64,000 nt of DNA from NCBI RefSeq assembly GCF_005217455.1, contig NZ_SZPQ01000003.1, positions 62,001 to 126,000 on the forward strand, written 5' to 3'. The stretch is from Martelella alba (GTDB lineage Bacteria; Pseudomonadota; Gammaproteobacteria; Enterobacterales; Enterobacteriaceae). Positions 32,118 to 42,934 of the stretch are shown in pieces; the first letter of the stretch is position 1; each line of letters begins with the position of its first letter. Both the position numbers and the translations under genes were made by a program. The notes beneath the pieces were generated by a model. The model did no database searches. It saw only the letters and a program-made list of their open reading frames with translations, and was not told where the DNA came from.

Positions 32118-32200
32118 TACTTAGGTTAATGATTAATGTCCTTCCCGGTCATTTTCAAGAACGCGTGATCTTAACGTCAATTTTAAAAAGGGTGAAGGCA

Positions 32201-33163
32201 ATGCCTGTTGTTTTGCTGATGCATGTGGATATTCCCTCGCAGTTTCGTTCGGAATTTGAACAGGCCGGTTTTGTTCTTCGCCCGGCTATCCGTGAAAACG
32301 ATCAAAGTCCGATATTGCCGGAGGGCGCAGGTGATCCGGCCGATGTCCGGGCCGTGTTGACCATCGGTTCAATCGGATTGCGTTCCGCTGATATGGACGC
32401 ATTGCCGAATTTGCGGATGATTTGCTGCCAGGACGTGGGTTTTGAAAAAATTGATCTGGCGGCGGCCAAGGCTCGCGGCATCATGGTGACCAACGGCAGC
32501 GGCACCAATGACACCGCCGTCGCCGATCATGCCGTGGCCTTGCTGGCGTCGGTGGTTCGTGATGTCGCCAGGCTTGACCGGGCGGTGCGGCGTGGGGAAT
32601 GGCAATCGTTGCGCCAGAGTCGGCCGCAATTGACCGGTAAACGTCTCGGCGTGCTCGGTTTGGGCAATATCGGTCTTAAAGTGGCCGAGCGATGTTCGGC
32701 GGGGTTCGGCATGCAGGTGTCTTACCACAATCGTCAGGCGCGAAGCGGCAGCCCGTGGCCGTATTACGCCACATTGATCGGACTGGCGGGCTGGGCCGAT
32801 TTTCTGGTGGTGGCCGTGCCGGGCGGCGCGCGCACCCGCCATCTGATCGATGGGGACGTGCTGGCGGCGCTGGGGCCGGAGGGTTTTCTGGTTAATGTTT
32901 CCCGGGGCAGCGTGGTGGATACCGATGCGCTTATCGCCGCGCTGCAACAGCGGCGTATCGCCGGCGCCGGGCTGGACGTGCTGGAAGGCGAACCGGCTGT
33001 CCCGCAACCGTTGAGATCACTGGATAACGTCATATTGACGCCCCATGTGGCCGGGCGTTCCCCCGAGGCGCTGGCCGCCATGTTCGGCCAGGTGCTGGAA
33101 AATCTCACCCGACATTTCGCCGGGCGGCCGGTATTAACCCCGGTGCCGGGGATGGAACGATGA
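32201..33163 (+). CDS. D-2-hydroxyacid dehydrogenase (hydroxypyruvate/glyoxylate reductase-like)
   Basis: An NAD(P)H-dependent oxidoreductase of the D-isomer-specific 2-hydroxyacid dehydrogenase family; the substrate cannot be told from sequence. The Rossmann motif GVLGLGNIGLKVAE lies around residues 145-160. The catalytic Arg is in VNVSRGSVVDTDAL, Glu in LDVLEGEP and His in LTPHVAGRSPEA, all intact. The ATG at 32201 gives 320 residues, usual for the family; upstream in-frame codons run through the palindromic repeat and were not used. Confidence 0.85.
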   Translation: MPVVLLMHVDIPSQFRSEFEQAGFVLRPAIRENDQSPILPEGAGDPADVRAVLTIGSIGLRSADMDALPNLRMICCQDVGFEKIDLAAAKARGIMVTNGSGTNDTAVADHAVALLASVVRDVARLDRAVRRGEWQSLRQSRPQLTGKRLGVLGLGNIGLKVAERCSAGFGMQVSYHNRQARSGSPWPYYATLIGLAGWADFLVVAVPGGARTRHLIDGDVLAALGPEGFLVNVSRGSVVDTDALIAALQQRRIAGAGLDVLEGEPAVPQPLRSLDNVILTPHVAGRSPEALAAMFGQVLENLTRHFAGRPVLTPVPGMER

Positions 33164-33185
33164 GCGCGGGGTCTCGCTGCGAAAA

Positions 33186-33525
33186 CCCACACCGATAATC
33201 CGGCCGGCCACATGGGGCACCCAGCGCCGGCGGCGTAACCAGCGCTCCAGAGTTGATGGCGCTCGCGGCGGTTTTCCGGTTCGATCGCTCCGGCCGGTCA
33301 GTAGTCGCTGCAACGATTGGGTGGCCCAGGTAGCGAATTGCCGCCGGCGTTGCACCCTCGCCAGTACCGCCGGGGCGATCTCGCCTTGCCGTAGCAAAGG
33401 GCCGGCGAGAATATTCGACGCGGCCGCCGCGTCCTGTATCGCCAGATTGACGCCGACCCCGCCGGTGGGCGAAACGGCGAGGCCATCAGGGCGTCTTTAG
33501 CGGCAACCAGGGGGAACGCCGGCAA
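33186..33525 (-). pseudogene. Frameshifted fragment of an FAD-dependent monooxygenase
   Basis: Two overlapping minus-strand frames together give the C-terminal part of a PheA/TfdB-type FAD monooxygenase. One reads FPLVAAKDALMA. After a frame change near 33478 the next reads VSPTGGVGVNLAIQDAAAAS, then ILAGPLLRQGEIAPAVLARV and QRRRQFATWATQSLQRLL. The GD-like motif and the N-terminal FAD fold are missing. It lies between the 2-hydroxyacid dehydrogenase and argG. Confidence 0.7.
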
Positions 33526-33551
33526 GACGCCGATTTTGCCGCGGCGCGGTT

Positions 33552-35164
<1,613 letters not shown>

Positions 35165-35409
35165 GACGCCGCGCCGATCGGACTTTGCCGTCATCCGGCC
35201 GCTCGGACCATCTTAAGGAAACTGGGGACGGAACGCCACCCTACCAACAAAAGCGGGAACGTTTTTCTTGCACGTCGCGACGCGCGGCGGCCGGAAACGG
35301 GGGAGGAGTGGATAAAAGCGCGGGATCCGCGGTAATGGGGCGTGATCGGGTCGCTTGGGGACGAGGCGGATGCCGGGTAAACCCACTACGGCGACATCCA
35401 GCGGCACGA

Positions 35410-35562
35410 TTAGCGGAAAAGACGGGGCCGCTTTTTATTCCTATTTTCCGTATAACGATTAGGTAACCGTGTTTTGTTCTTGTTTTTATGATGCATCAAC
35501 AATGAAAAGATCATCAACGTTATCAATAGCACTAAGCCTATGACGGGGAGTATGATTTGCAT
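35410..35562 (-). CDS. Small single-span membrane protein, 50 residues
   Basis: A short frame starts at ATG 35562 with a good ribosome site (TTAGGTGA, six bases upstream). It encodes MQIILPVIGLVLLITLMIFS as a hydrophobic span (about residues 2-23), followed by a strongly basic tail rich in Lys, Arg and Asn. The composition is that of a small inner-membrane protein with its tail in the cytoplasm. I do not recognise it. It lies just downstream of, and in the same direction as, the two-component genes, separated by 198 bases. Confidence 0.55.
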   Translation of the reverse strand: MQIILPVIGLVLLITLMIFSLLMHHKNKNKTRLPNRYTENRNKKRPRLFR

Positions 35563-35760
35563 TTTATCACCTAACTTTATTATAAAGAGCGGTTACTGCT
35601 TTGCTGTGTGTAGTTTGATTTCTCATGTCGTTCATCTGTAAGGCGGATGAACAAAACTTCAATCCCGATTGCGCGGGCAAAAACATCAATGATGCGCAGC
35701 ATACGAGAAACGCTGCATTAACACATACCCTGTTTAGGGTATTCTCGTCTCCCCCGCGCC

Positions 35761-37548
35761 TTACCCTTTTGCATGAAGCGGCAGCAGCAGACTGACGACG
35801 GTGCCCTGGTCGTCGCCGCGAATATCCAGACGGGCCCTCAAATCGTTCGCCCGGGTTTGCATGCCGCTCAGCCCGCGAGAGCCGGGATGGCGGACTGTGG
35901 GGATCAAGCCGCATCCGTCATCGGCGATTCGGATTGCGATAACGTCATCCTCCTGGCGCACCGATAGGGTGATCTGGCCGGGCTGGGCATGTTGCAGTGC
36001 GTTATTAACCGCTTCTTGGACGATGCGCAGCACCGATAGGGCGGATGCGGGCGTCAGATACGGCAGAGCCGGAATCGGCGAAACGTCCCACGCCAGTGCG
36101 ATTCCCAGCGCATGCAGTTGCGGCTCCAGCCGAAATCGCAAGTTTCCCAGCAGCGGCAGCAAATCGTGTTCGGTGATATCCAGGGAATCGATGATCAAAC
36201 GCAGATCCTGCAGCGATTCTTCGATATGGCGCGCCAGTTCTCGCCGATCGGTATCGTTGCGGCGGGCCAGCCGGAGCGCGGTGATAAGTTGAGCGCCCAT
36301 GCCATCGTGCATATCCTGCAGAATGCGGGTCCGCTCGGCGACGATGGCGGCGCGCTGTTCCCGCAAATTCCCTTCCCGATCGGCGATAAAACGTTCAGCG
36401 AAGTGATAAATCATCACCAGGGAGAAGGGCAGCGCGCCGGCAAAGCTGAGACGGAAACTGTCCCAGGGCAACCAGTCCATGATGATAAAGTAGGATTGCG
36501 CTACGGTGATATTCCAGAGCAGCGCGGTCAGGCCGAGCAGAAAAATTTTCATTGAGCGGCTTTGCCAGCCCTGGTGGAGCAAAAGCGCAATGGGCACAAG
36601 GCGGATGGCCACATGAGGCCAGGTGATAAGCCAAATCCGATCCGTGGCGTCGCCCATGAGCATCAGCGCCAGCATGGCCAGCAAGGTTGCGGCCGTCACG
36701 CTGTGCAGCAGCGGCGGATACCAGCGCAGTTTGATACCGGCCATGCGATAACCCGCCAGACAAAGCGCCCAGTACATGGCGGTGCTGACGATAGCCCGCA
36801 GGGCCTGCTGATCGCCCAGGGAAATCCGCAGATCCATCAGATAAATTAGCAGGGTAAGCAACGACAGCACCAACGCAAACTGGATAGTGAAGAATCGTCG
36901 CTGTTGCCAGGCGTAGGCCAGCAGGAAACACAGCGCGCCGATGATCAGCACCAGCATAATATAGGAAACGATCACTTGCAGCAGATAGCGGTGAAACCAG
37001 ATCCGGTGCAAGGTTATGGCCGGCCCCAGGTAGATCTGCGACAAGCCGCTGCGCATCGCGCTGTCCCCTTGCAGACGGATGGACAGCACATTATTGCCGA
37101 CGTGAAACAGCCCGGCGGGCAACACGATGTAGATGGGTTCGTCGCTCATGGCCACCGGGTGACGGCCGCCGGTGCCGAAATGCACGTTGGGATTAAGCAG
37201 TGAATCGTTGAGCCAGATCTCGCCGACGACGGAAAGATGCGGCAAATACAGCGCCAGCGGTTGCTCCGGTAATTGCGTCAGGTTGAAGCGCAATCGATAC
37301 CAGGCGATACAGCTCATATTGGGATTATTTTTTTTCCAATTGTCCGGCAGCGTTCGCGTGACGCCTCGCCGCGTTGGCGGCTTACGCGCATTGTCGAACA
37401 GCACATCGGCCCGGTTCAAAGTGGTGATTTCGTCCTGTCGCAAAATCGGCGCGGCGGCGGCCCGGGAAGGAAAAGCGCAAAACAGCGACAGTAATCCGGC
37501 GAACAGGTACGAGCCATATTTGCGCCGCCATGGGGCATCCGCCCTCAT
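35761..37548 (-). CDS. NarL-type sensor histidine kinase with DISM sensor
   Basis: A 595-residue kinase. A signal peptide (about residues 10-32) precedes a periplasmic beta-sandwich (7TMR-DISM-like, about 40-185), then seven membrane spans (about 190-395). A HisKA_3 domain carries the phosphorylated His in ILQDMHDGMGAQL, and the ATPase domain has IVQEAVNNALQHA, IRIADDGCGLIP and GLSGMQTRA. DISM domains usually bind carbohydrates or other small ligands, but the signal here is unknown. It overlaps its response regulator by 4 bases (ATGA). Confidence 0.88.
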   Translation of the reverse strand: MRADAPWRRKYGSYLFAGLLSLFCAFPSRAAAAPILRQDEITTLNRADVLFDNARKPPTRRGVTRTLPDNWKKNNPNMSCIAWYRLRFNLTQLPEQPLALYLPHLSVVGEIWLNDSLLNPNVHFGTGGRHPVAMSDEPIYIVLPAGLFHVGNNVLSIRLQGDSAMRSGLSQIYLGPAITLHRIWFHRYLLQVIVSYIMLVLIIGALCFLLAYAWQQRRFFTIQFALVLSLLTLLIYLMDLRISLGDQQALRAIVSTAMYWALCLAGYRMAGIKLRWYPPLLHSVTAATLLAMLALMLMGDATDRIWLITWPHVAIRLVPIALLLHQGWQSRSMKIFLLGLTALLWNITVAQSYFIIMDWLPWDSFRLSFAGALPFSLVMIYHFAERFIADREGNLREQRAAIVAERTRILQDMHDGMGAQLITALRLARRNDTDRRELARHIEESLQDLRLIIDSLDITEHDLLPLLGNLRFRLEPQLHALGIALAWDVSPIPALPYLTPASALSVLRIVQEAVNNALQHAQPGQITLSVRQEDDVIAIRIADDGCGLIPTVRHPGSRGLSGMQTRANDLRARLDIRGDDQGTVVSLLLPLHAKG

Positions 37549-38192
37549 AGCAGGCCCTGGTTTCTGGCCTGGATGATGGCTTCCACACGGTTGTGTACCG
37601 CAAGTTTGCTATAGATGTTTTTGATGTGCGTCGCCACTGTGTGGGTCGAAAGATTGAGCATCCGGGCGGATTCCGCCACGGTGAAGCCTTGCGAGATGTG
37701 TTTGAGAATGTCGAGTTCCCGGACGGTCAGACTGTCCGGCCCGGCGGTCGAGGATTTTTCAGCGGGCTCGAAGCGCTTGAGCAAATGACGCGCGATCTGC
37801 GGCGACAATGGCGCTCCACCCGCATGCACCAACTCGACGGCCCGGGCGAAGTCCTCAATGGAGGTGTCCTTAAGCAGATAACCGCGCGCGCCGGCTTCAA
37901 TAGCCCGGATAACGTGCGCTTCATCGCCAAAGACCGTAGCAACCAAAACGGCGGTCGGCGAAGAGGGTTTTTGCAGGAATCGAATCAGCTCGATGCCATT
38001 ACCGTCGTTCAAACCCAAATCGATAATGGCGACGTCCGGCACGGTGCTGCGCAGCAATTCCCTGGCCTGCGCCAGAGAGGACGCACTGCCCGCCAGACTG
38101 AGATTGGGATGGGTGACCACCATGGACTCGAATTCCAAACGCATGGACTCATCGTCTTCCACCAGTAACACCTGAATGCTGGTTTTCTTCAT
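37545..38192 (-). CDS. NarL/FixJ-type response regulator
   Basis: A 215-residue regulator with an N-terminal receiver (phosphoacceptor Asp58 in VAIIDLGLNDGNGIEL) and a C-terminal LuxR helix-turn-helix (LTVRELDILKHISQGF, VATHIKNIYSKL). It is translated first and coupled to the histidine kinase. Its targets are unknown; the divergent sorbitol operon, which begins about 630 bases away, is a possible neighbour target but already has its own regulators. Confidence 0.9.
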   Translation of the reverse strand: MKKTSIQVLLVEDDESMRLEFESMVVTHPNLSLAGSASSLAQARELLRSTVPDVAIIDLGLNDGNGIELIRFLQKPSSPTAVLVATVFGDEAHVIRAIEAGARGYLLKDTSIEDFARAVELVHAGGAPLSPQIARHLLKRFEPAEKSSTAGPDSLTVRELDILKHISQGFTVAESARMLNLSTHTVATHIKNIYSKLAVHNRVEAIIQARNQGLL

Positions 38193-38826
38193 GATTGCGC
38201 CATATCAGTGAAATGACATTATTTTCTTTATTTGTCAGATAAATAGACGCGAGACCTGCTCATGCCGAGCGCGCGCCATTCCCGGCCTTGTCAGCGTCTG
38301 TCGCCTCATGAAAGAAAAAACAATGTCGATGGATAAGGCATCGCCAATCACTGACGTTATCGATTGGTCTCCAGTTTTACATGTATTAACAGCGCTTGAA
38401 AAGATGTTGCAACGACCGGATGTCGCTATTGTGCGACATATTTGGATTAAGGCAGTTAATTTTCAGATTTTACTGCCTATTTTCAGTAGGTTGAATTTTG
38501 CGCGCCTTCGCCAGCGCGCTGAGTACCACCATTGCGCATCATGCAACGAAAACCTCGCTGTCCGTTGCAATCCCCAGGCGTTGGCGGCAAATCCCATAAT
38601 CCCCGCCGAGGCGCCACCGTGATGGGGCCACACGGCGGATGACGGTATTGCTTAGCGTAAATTTTCATTTTGAAAAAAATTCCTTCATAAGTTTTCATAA
38701 TAAAAGTTAATTCTTTCGAAATGTGATTTATATCTAATAAAAAAAAAGATAGGCCCGCTAATTTAAGTAGCGAAATGAATCGGTGCGTAACGCTTTTACG
38801 TTTACCAGTGAATCAAGGAGAAGAAA
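38193..38826. promoter_or_regulatory. Region upstream of srlA; CRP-like site at 38722-38737
   Basis: These 634 bases separate the divergent response regulator and srlA. A CRP-like site reads TGTGA-TTTATA-TCTAA at 38722-38737, about 90 bases before srlA, and CRP controls the E. coli sorbitol operon. A 7-base stem (AGGCAGT / ACTGCCT) lies at 38450-38478. A 104-codon plus-strand frame from 38308 lacks a ribosome site and resembles no protein I know, so it is not called. Confidence 0.45.
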
Positions 38827-39375
38827 ATGATTGATCTGATCGCTCATGGCGCCGAGTGGTTTATCGGCTTGTTTCAAAAAGGAGGGTCGGTATTTGTCGG
38901 GATGGTGACCGGCATTCTTCCATTGCTGATAAGTTTGCTGGTCATTATGAATGCCCTGATAGTCTTTGTCGGCCAACACCGTATTGAACGGCTGGCCCAG
39001 CGCTGCGCCGGTAATCCGGTGTCGCGCTATTTGTTTTTGCCGGTCATCGGCACTTTTGTGTTCTGCAATCCCATGACGCTTAGCCTGGGCCGGTTTATGC
39101 CTGAAAAATACAAGCCCAGTTATTATGCCGCCGCGTCCTACAGCTGCCATTCCATGAACGGCTTGTTTCCTCATATCAACCCCGGCGAGTTGTTCGTTTA
39201 TCTGGGTATCGCCAACGGTCTGACATCGCTGCATCTGCCGCTCGGTCCGCTGGCGGTGAGCTATTTGCTGGTGGGCATGTTCAGCAATTTTTTCCGTGGC
39301 TGGCTGACTGACCTGACCACCTCCATCTTTGAACGCAAGATGCGCATCCAACTGGAACAGCACGTTAGTTTGTAA
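38827..39375 (+). CDS. srlA: Sorbitol PTS enzyme IIC component
   Basis: A membrane subunit of the glucitol/sorbitol phosphotransferase transporter. The 182-residue protein has several membrane spans and the family stretch [20 protein letters not shown]. It starts after a good ribosome site (CAAGGAG). The order srlA-srlE-srlB-srlD-gutM-srlR is that of E. coli. Confidence 0.94.
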   Translation: MIDLIAHGAEWFIGLFQKGGSVFVGMVTGILPLLISLLVIMNALIVFVGQHRIERLAQRCAGNPVSRYLFLPVIGTFVFCNPMTLSLGRFMPEKYKPSYYAAASYSCHSMNGLFPHINPGELFVYLGIANGLTSLHLPLGPLAVSYLLVGMFSNFFRGWLTDLTTSIFERKMRIQLEQHVSL

Positions 39376-39390
39376 CCACCGGAGAGAGCC

Positions 39391-40380
39391 ATGAGCACGT
39401 TTATCCGTATTGAGAAAGGGGAAAGCGGCTGGGGCGGCCCGCTGCTGATTGAAGCCAAACCCGGTAAAAAAGTGGTGTATATCACTGCCGGCACCCGGCC
39501 GGCCATTGTGGACCGATTAAGCGATTTAACCGGCTGGCCGGCCGTCGACGGCTTCAAGGAAGGCGAACCGCCGGCCGAGGAAATCGGCGTGGCGGTCATC
39601 GACTGCGGCGGTACGCTACGTTGCGGTATCTACCCCAAACGCCGCATCCCGACGGTAAATATTCACTCCACCGGCCGTTCCGGTCCGCTGGCCCAGTTTA
39701 TCCAGGAAGATATCTACGTATCCGGCGTCCGGGAAAAAAACATTCAGATTGCCAATGACGACCTGGCGCCGGCCAATGCTAAAGCGGCGGAGCGCGACGC
39801 GCCGGCGGGCGGGCGGGACTATGACGCCAGCAAGAAGATCAGCGAACAAAGCGACGGCTTGCTGGCCAAGATTGGCATCGGCATGGGCTCGGTGGTGGCG
39901 GTGTTTTTTCAGGCTGGCCGGGAGACCATCGACACTGTGCTGAAAACCATCCTGCCGTTCATGGCCTTCGTATCCGCTTTGATAGGCATCATCATCGCCT
40001 CCGGACTGGGGGATTTTATCGCTCACGGCCTGACGCCCCTGGCCAGTAGCCCGATAGGGCTCGTCACACTGGCTCTGATTTGCTCCTTCCCGCTGTTATC
40101 GCCGTTTCTCGGCCCAGGGGCGGTTATCGCCCAGGTTATCGGCGTGTTGGTCGGGGTACAAATCGCGCAGGGCCACATACCGCCTCATCTCGCTTTGCCG
40201 GCATTGTTCGCCATCAATGCCCAGGCCGCCTGCGATTTCATCCCGGTGGGGTTATCGCTGGCCGAAGCTAAACAGGATACGGTACGCGTCGGCGTGCCAT
40301 CGGTGCTGGTAGGGCGCTTTTTGACCGGCGCGCCAACGGTATTACTGGCCTGGGTGGTATCAAGTTTTATCTATCATTGA
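39391..40380 (+). CDS. srlE: Sorbitol PTS enzyme IIBC component
   Basis: Carries the IIB phosphotransfer domain (N-terminal half, with [20 protein letters not shown] around residues 70-90) and a membrane domain (about 175-329). The phosphorylated cysteine is in the IIB part. Membrane spans and [20 protein letters not shown] match the family. Length is 329 residues. Its last 4 bases, ATGA, overlap an alternative in-frame start of srlB, but the srlB start at 40404 is preferred. Confidence 0.95.
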   Translation: MSTFIRIEKGESGWGGPLLIEAKPGKKVVYITAGTRPAIVDRLSDLTGWPAVDGFKEGEPPAEEIGVAVIDCGGTLRCGIYPKRRIPTVNIHSTGRSGPLAQFIQEDIYVSGVREKNIQIANDDLAPANAKAAERDAPAGGRDYDASKKISEQSDGLLAKIGIGMGSVVAVFFQAGRETIDTVLKTILPFMAFVSALIGIIIASGLGDFIAHGLTPLASSPIGLVTLALICSFPLLSPFLGPGAVIAQVIGVLVGVQIAQGHIPPHLALPALFAINAQAACDFIPVGLSLAEAKQDTVRVGVPSVLVGRFLTGAPTVLLAWVVSSFIYH

Positions 40381-40403
40381 TGCCGGCGACGGCGGGAGCG
40401 GCC

Positions 40404-40766
40404 ATGCATATTTTGTATCAGAGCACCTTCACGCGTATCGGCGAGTGCGCCAGGGACGCCTTGGCGGACAACATGCTGATTACCTTTCGCGAGGGCGCGC
40501 CGGAAGATATCGAATCGTTTTGTTTTATCCACCGCCCCGGCCAATTAACGGGGGAGCTTCGGGCGGGCGACACGCTTGCCCTTGCCGATGTCCGTTATCC
40601 CATTACGGCGGTGGGCGAGGTGGCGACGGAAAATTTGCGGGAACTGGGACACATCACTGTCCGTTTCGACGGCGCCAGCCGGGCGGAATTTCCAGGGACG
40701 GTGCATGTGGCCGGCAAAACGCCAGGGGATATACCGCTTGGTAGCGCGTTAATGATTCTGGCTTAA
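40404..40766 (+). CDS. srlB: Sorbitol PTS enzyme IIA component
   Basis: The cytoplasmic IIA-Gut phosphocarrier that passes phosphate from HPr to the IIB domain of SrlE. The phosphorylated histidine is expected in ESFCFIHRPGQL (about residue 43). The protein has 120 residues (E. coli 123), with NLRELGHITVRFDG and EFPGTVHVAG conserved. ATG 40404 is chosen because the longer frame from 40377 adds no homologous residues. Confidence 0.93.
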   Translation: MHILYQSTFTRIGECARDALADNMLITFREGAPEDIESFCFIHRPGQLTGELRAGDTLALADVRYPITAVGEVATENLRELGHITVRFDGASRAEFPGTVHVAGKTPGDIPLGSALMILA

Positions 40767-40788
40767 TTGAGCATTGCGGGAGAAGGTT

Positions 40789-41568
40789 ATGAAGCAGGTT
40801 GCGGTAGTCATTGGCGGTGGTCAAACATTGGGGGCATTTTTGTCCGACGGATTGGCGCAGGCCGGTTACCGGGTGGCAGTGGCCGATTTGGATGCGCGCC
40901 ATGCGCAGCAGGTGGCGCTGGATATCAATACCCGGTTTGGCGCCGGGACCGCCGAGGGTTTCGGCGCCGACGCCACTGACGAACAGTGTGTTTGCCAATT
41001 GGCCCGGCGGGTGGATGACGCCTTTGGACAGGTGAATCTGCTGGTGTATAGCGCGGGGATCGCCAAGGCGGCGCCCATTACCCGATTTGCCCTGGACGAT
41101 TTCGATTTATCGTTGCAGGTTAATCTGGTGGGGTATTTTCTTTGCGCGCGGGAGTTCGCCAAGCTTATGATCCGCGACGGCATTGCCGGGCGGGTTATCC
41201 AGATCAACTCCAAATCCGGTAAGGTGGGCAGCAAACACAATGCCGGTTACAGCGCCGCTAAATTCGGCGGCGTGGGCTTGACGCAATCTCTGGCGCTGGA
41301 TCTGGCCGAGTATGGCATTACCGTGCATTCGCTGATGTTGGGCAATCTGCTGAAATCGCCGATGTTTCAGTCGCTGTTGCCGCAATATGCCAGCAAATTG
41401 GCCATTCGGCCCGATCAGGTTGAGCAATATTATATTGATAAAGTCCCGCTCAAGCGGGGGTGCGAATATCAGGATGTGCTTGATGTCTTGTTATTTTACG
41501 CCAGTGATAAGGCATCCTATTGCACTGGCCAATCCATCAATATTACCGGCGGCCAGGTGATGTTTTAA
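40789..41568 (+). CDS. srlD: Sorbitol-6-phosphate 2-dehydrogenase
   Basis: Oxidises sorbitol 6-phosphate to fructose 6-phosphate with NAD. A classical short-chain dehydrogenase of 259 residues, identical in length to E. coli SrlD. It has the cofactor loop VIGGGQTLGAFL, the NxxG-type YSAGIAKA, catalytic Ser in INSKSGKVGS and the YSAAK active-site motif. ATG 40789 follows the ribosome site GGGAGAAGG. Confidence 0.96.
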   Translation: MKQVAVVIGGGQTLGAFLSDGLAQAGYRVAVADLDARHAQQVALDINTRFGAGTAEGFGADATDEQCVCQLARRVDDAFGQVNLLVYSAGIAKAAPITRFALDDFDLSLQVNLVGYFLCAREFAKLMIRDGIAGRVIQINSKSGKVGSKHNAGYSAAKFGGVGLTQSLALDLAEYGITVHSLMLGNLLKSPMFQSLLPQYASKLAIRPDQVEQYYIDKVPLKRGCEYQDVLDVLLFYASDKASYCTGQSINITGGQVMF

Positions 41569-41603
41569 CGGGGGTCTGCCGGTCGGCGTCGAAGGGGGAG
41601 GCG

Positions 41604-41966
41604 ATGAGTTCGACAATGCTGTTGACGCTCTGTGCGGCGGCGGCCTGGCTGGCTCAAATCGCGCTTGGCGGCTGGCAAATCCGCCGGTTTAATCTTGCCT
41701 ACGACCGGTTATGTCGCCAGGGCGCGGTCGGCGTCGGCCGCTCGTCCGGACGTTTCCGGGCGCGGGTGGTGCTGGCGCTGGCATCTGACGAGGAAGGACG
41801 GGTTTGCGACGGTTTCATTCTGCGCGGCCTGACGGTATTCGCGCGTCCCCGTCCGTTGCCCATGCTGATCGGATTGCATAAAAATCAGCTCCAGGCAGAC
41901 GCGCTTTTCCCGAAAGATCGCGCATGTCAAACCGCACTTTTATTAGCGATTAAACCGAAAACATGA
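41604..41966 (+). CDS. gutM: Glucitol operon activator GutM
   Basis: A 120-residue accessory activator of the sorbitol operon. A hydrophobic N-terminus (about residues 5-22, AAAAWLAQIALGGWQIRRF) and the conserved QGAVGVGRSSGRFRARVVL and GLTVFARPRPLP segments match E. coli GutM. The start at 41604 has the ribosome site GGGGGAGG. The mechanism of activation in E. coli is not well understood. Confidence 0.92.
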   Translation: MSSTMLLTLCAAAAWLAQIALGGWQIRRFNLAYDRLCRQGAVGVGRSSGRFRARVVLALASDEEGRVCDGFILRGLTVFARPRPLPMLIGLHKNQLQADALFPKDRACQTALLLAIKPKT

Positions 41967-42063
41967 TATTTTCAATTTAAAAGATACTTCCTTTCATTTG
42001 AAATTTCATTGCTAATGTCTTACATGGTGGGGAAGCACTTAATCATGTCGCAGGAAAATCGTT

Positions 42064-42843
42064 ATGAAACCAAAACAGCGCCACGCGGCGATTCTGGAAC
42101 ATTTGCAGGCCCATGGTAAAACCTCGGTGGAAGCGCTTGCCAGCCGTTTCGCCACCACCGGCACCACAATACGTAAAGATCTGACCTTATTGGAAGAAGA
42201 GGGCTCGGTTATACGCACTTATGGCGGCGTGGTTTTGAGCAGGGAGGAAGGCGATCAGCCCATCGATCGCAAAACCCACATCAATACCGCTAAAAAGAAA
42301 TTGATCGCCCGCCGGGCCGCCGAACTTATCAATGACGGCGACTCGTTGATTTTCGACGCCGGCAGTACCGTGTTGCAAATGGTGCCTTACCTGGCGCAAT
42401 TCAATAATATCACCGTGATGACCAACAGTTTGACCATCGTTAACGAACTGGTGGAACTGGATAATGACCAAACCATCCTGATGCCGGGAGGCACTTATCG
42501 GAAAAACTCCGCGTCGTTTCACGGCAGTTTGGCCGAGGCGGCGTTTTCCCACTTCAGTTTCGACAAGTTGTTCATCGGCGCCGACGGCGTTGATTTGGGC
42601 GCCGGCGTGACCACCTTTAATGAAGTGCATGCCGTCAGTCAGGCGATGTGCCGGGCAGCGAAGCAGTTGGTGTTGCTGGTGGATTCCTCGAAGTTCGGCC
42701 GCAAAAGCCCGAATGTGGTCTGCGCCCTGGACGCGGTGGATACCCTGATAACCGATAGCGGCATCAATCCGGCCTATCTCGCCGCCTTGCGGGAGAAGGG
42801 CATCAATGTGTTGCTGGTGGGAGACGACGATCCGCAGTCCTAG
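42064..42843 (+). CDS. srlR: DeoR-family repressor of the sorbitol operon
   Basis: A 259-residue repressor with an N-terminal helix-turn-helix (residues about 5-55, [19 protein letters not shown]) and a DeoR C-terminal sugar-phosphate sensor domain ([38 protein letters not shown]). It closes the sorbitol cluster. In E. coli gutQ follows; here arsB lies beyond on the other strand and gutQ is absent. Confidence 0.94.
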   Translation: MKPKQRHAAILEHLQAHGKTSVEALASRFATTGTTIRKDLTLLEEEGSVIRTYGGVVLSREEGDQPIDRKTHINTAKKKLIARRAAELINDGDSLIFDAGSTVLQMVPYLAQFNNITVMTNSLTIVNELVELDNDQTILMPGGTYRKNSASFHGSLAEAAFSHFSFDKLFIGADGVDLGAGVTTFNEVHAVSQAMCRAAKQLVLLVDSSKFGRKSPNVVCALDAVDTLITDSGINPAYLAALREKGINVLLVGDDDPQS

Positions 42844-42934
42844 CCTGTCGCCGGCTCAAACGAAACCGGCGCCCGTACGGCGGTAAAACCGGCGGCCGTC
42901 GGGTTGTCGCCGCCGCCGGGGGGACTGGCGGTCG

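Noticed and set aside
31841-32200. A long upstream extension of the 2-hydroxyacid dehydrogenase gene.
   Set aside because: It runs antisense through the MgtC-family gene and a palindromic repeat; the family N-terminus begins at ATG 32201.
38308-38622. A 104-codon frame upstream of srlA on the plus strand.
   Set aside because: No ribosome site, mixed composition, no recognisable domain, and it lies in the regulatory region of the divergent promoters.
42849-42875. A CGCCGG/CCGGCG stem after srlR.
   Set aside because: No T run and short arms in GC-rich sequence; could be chance.
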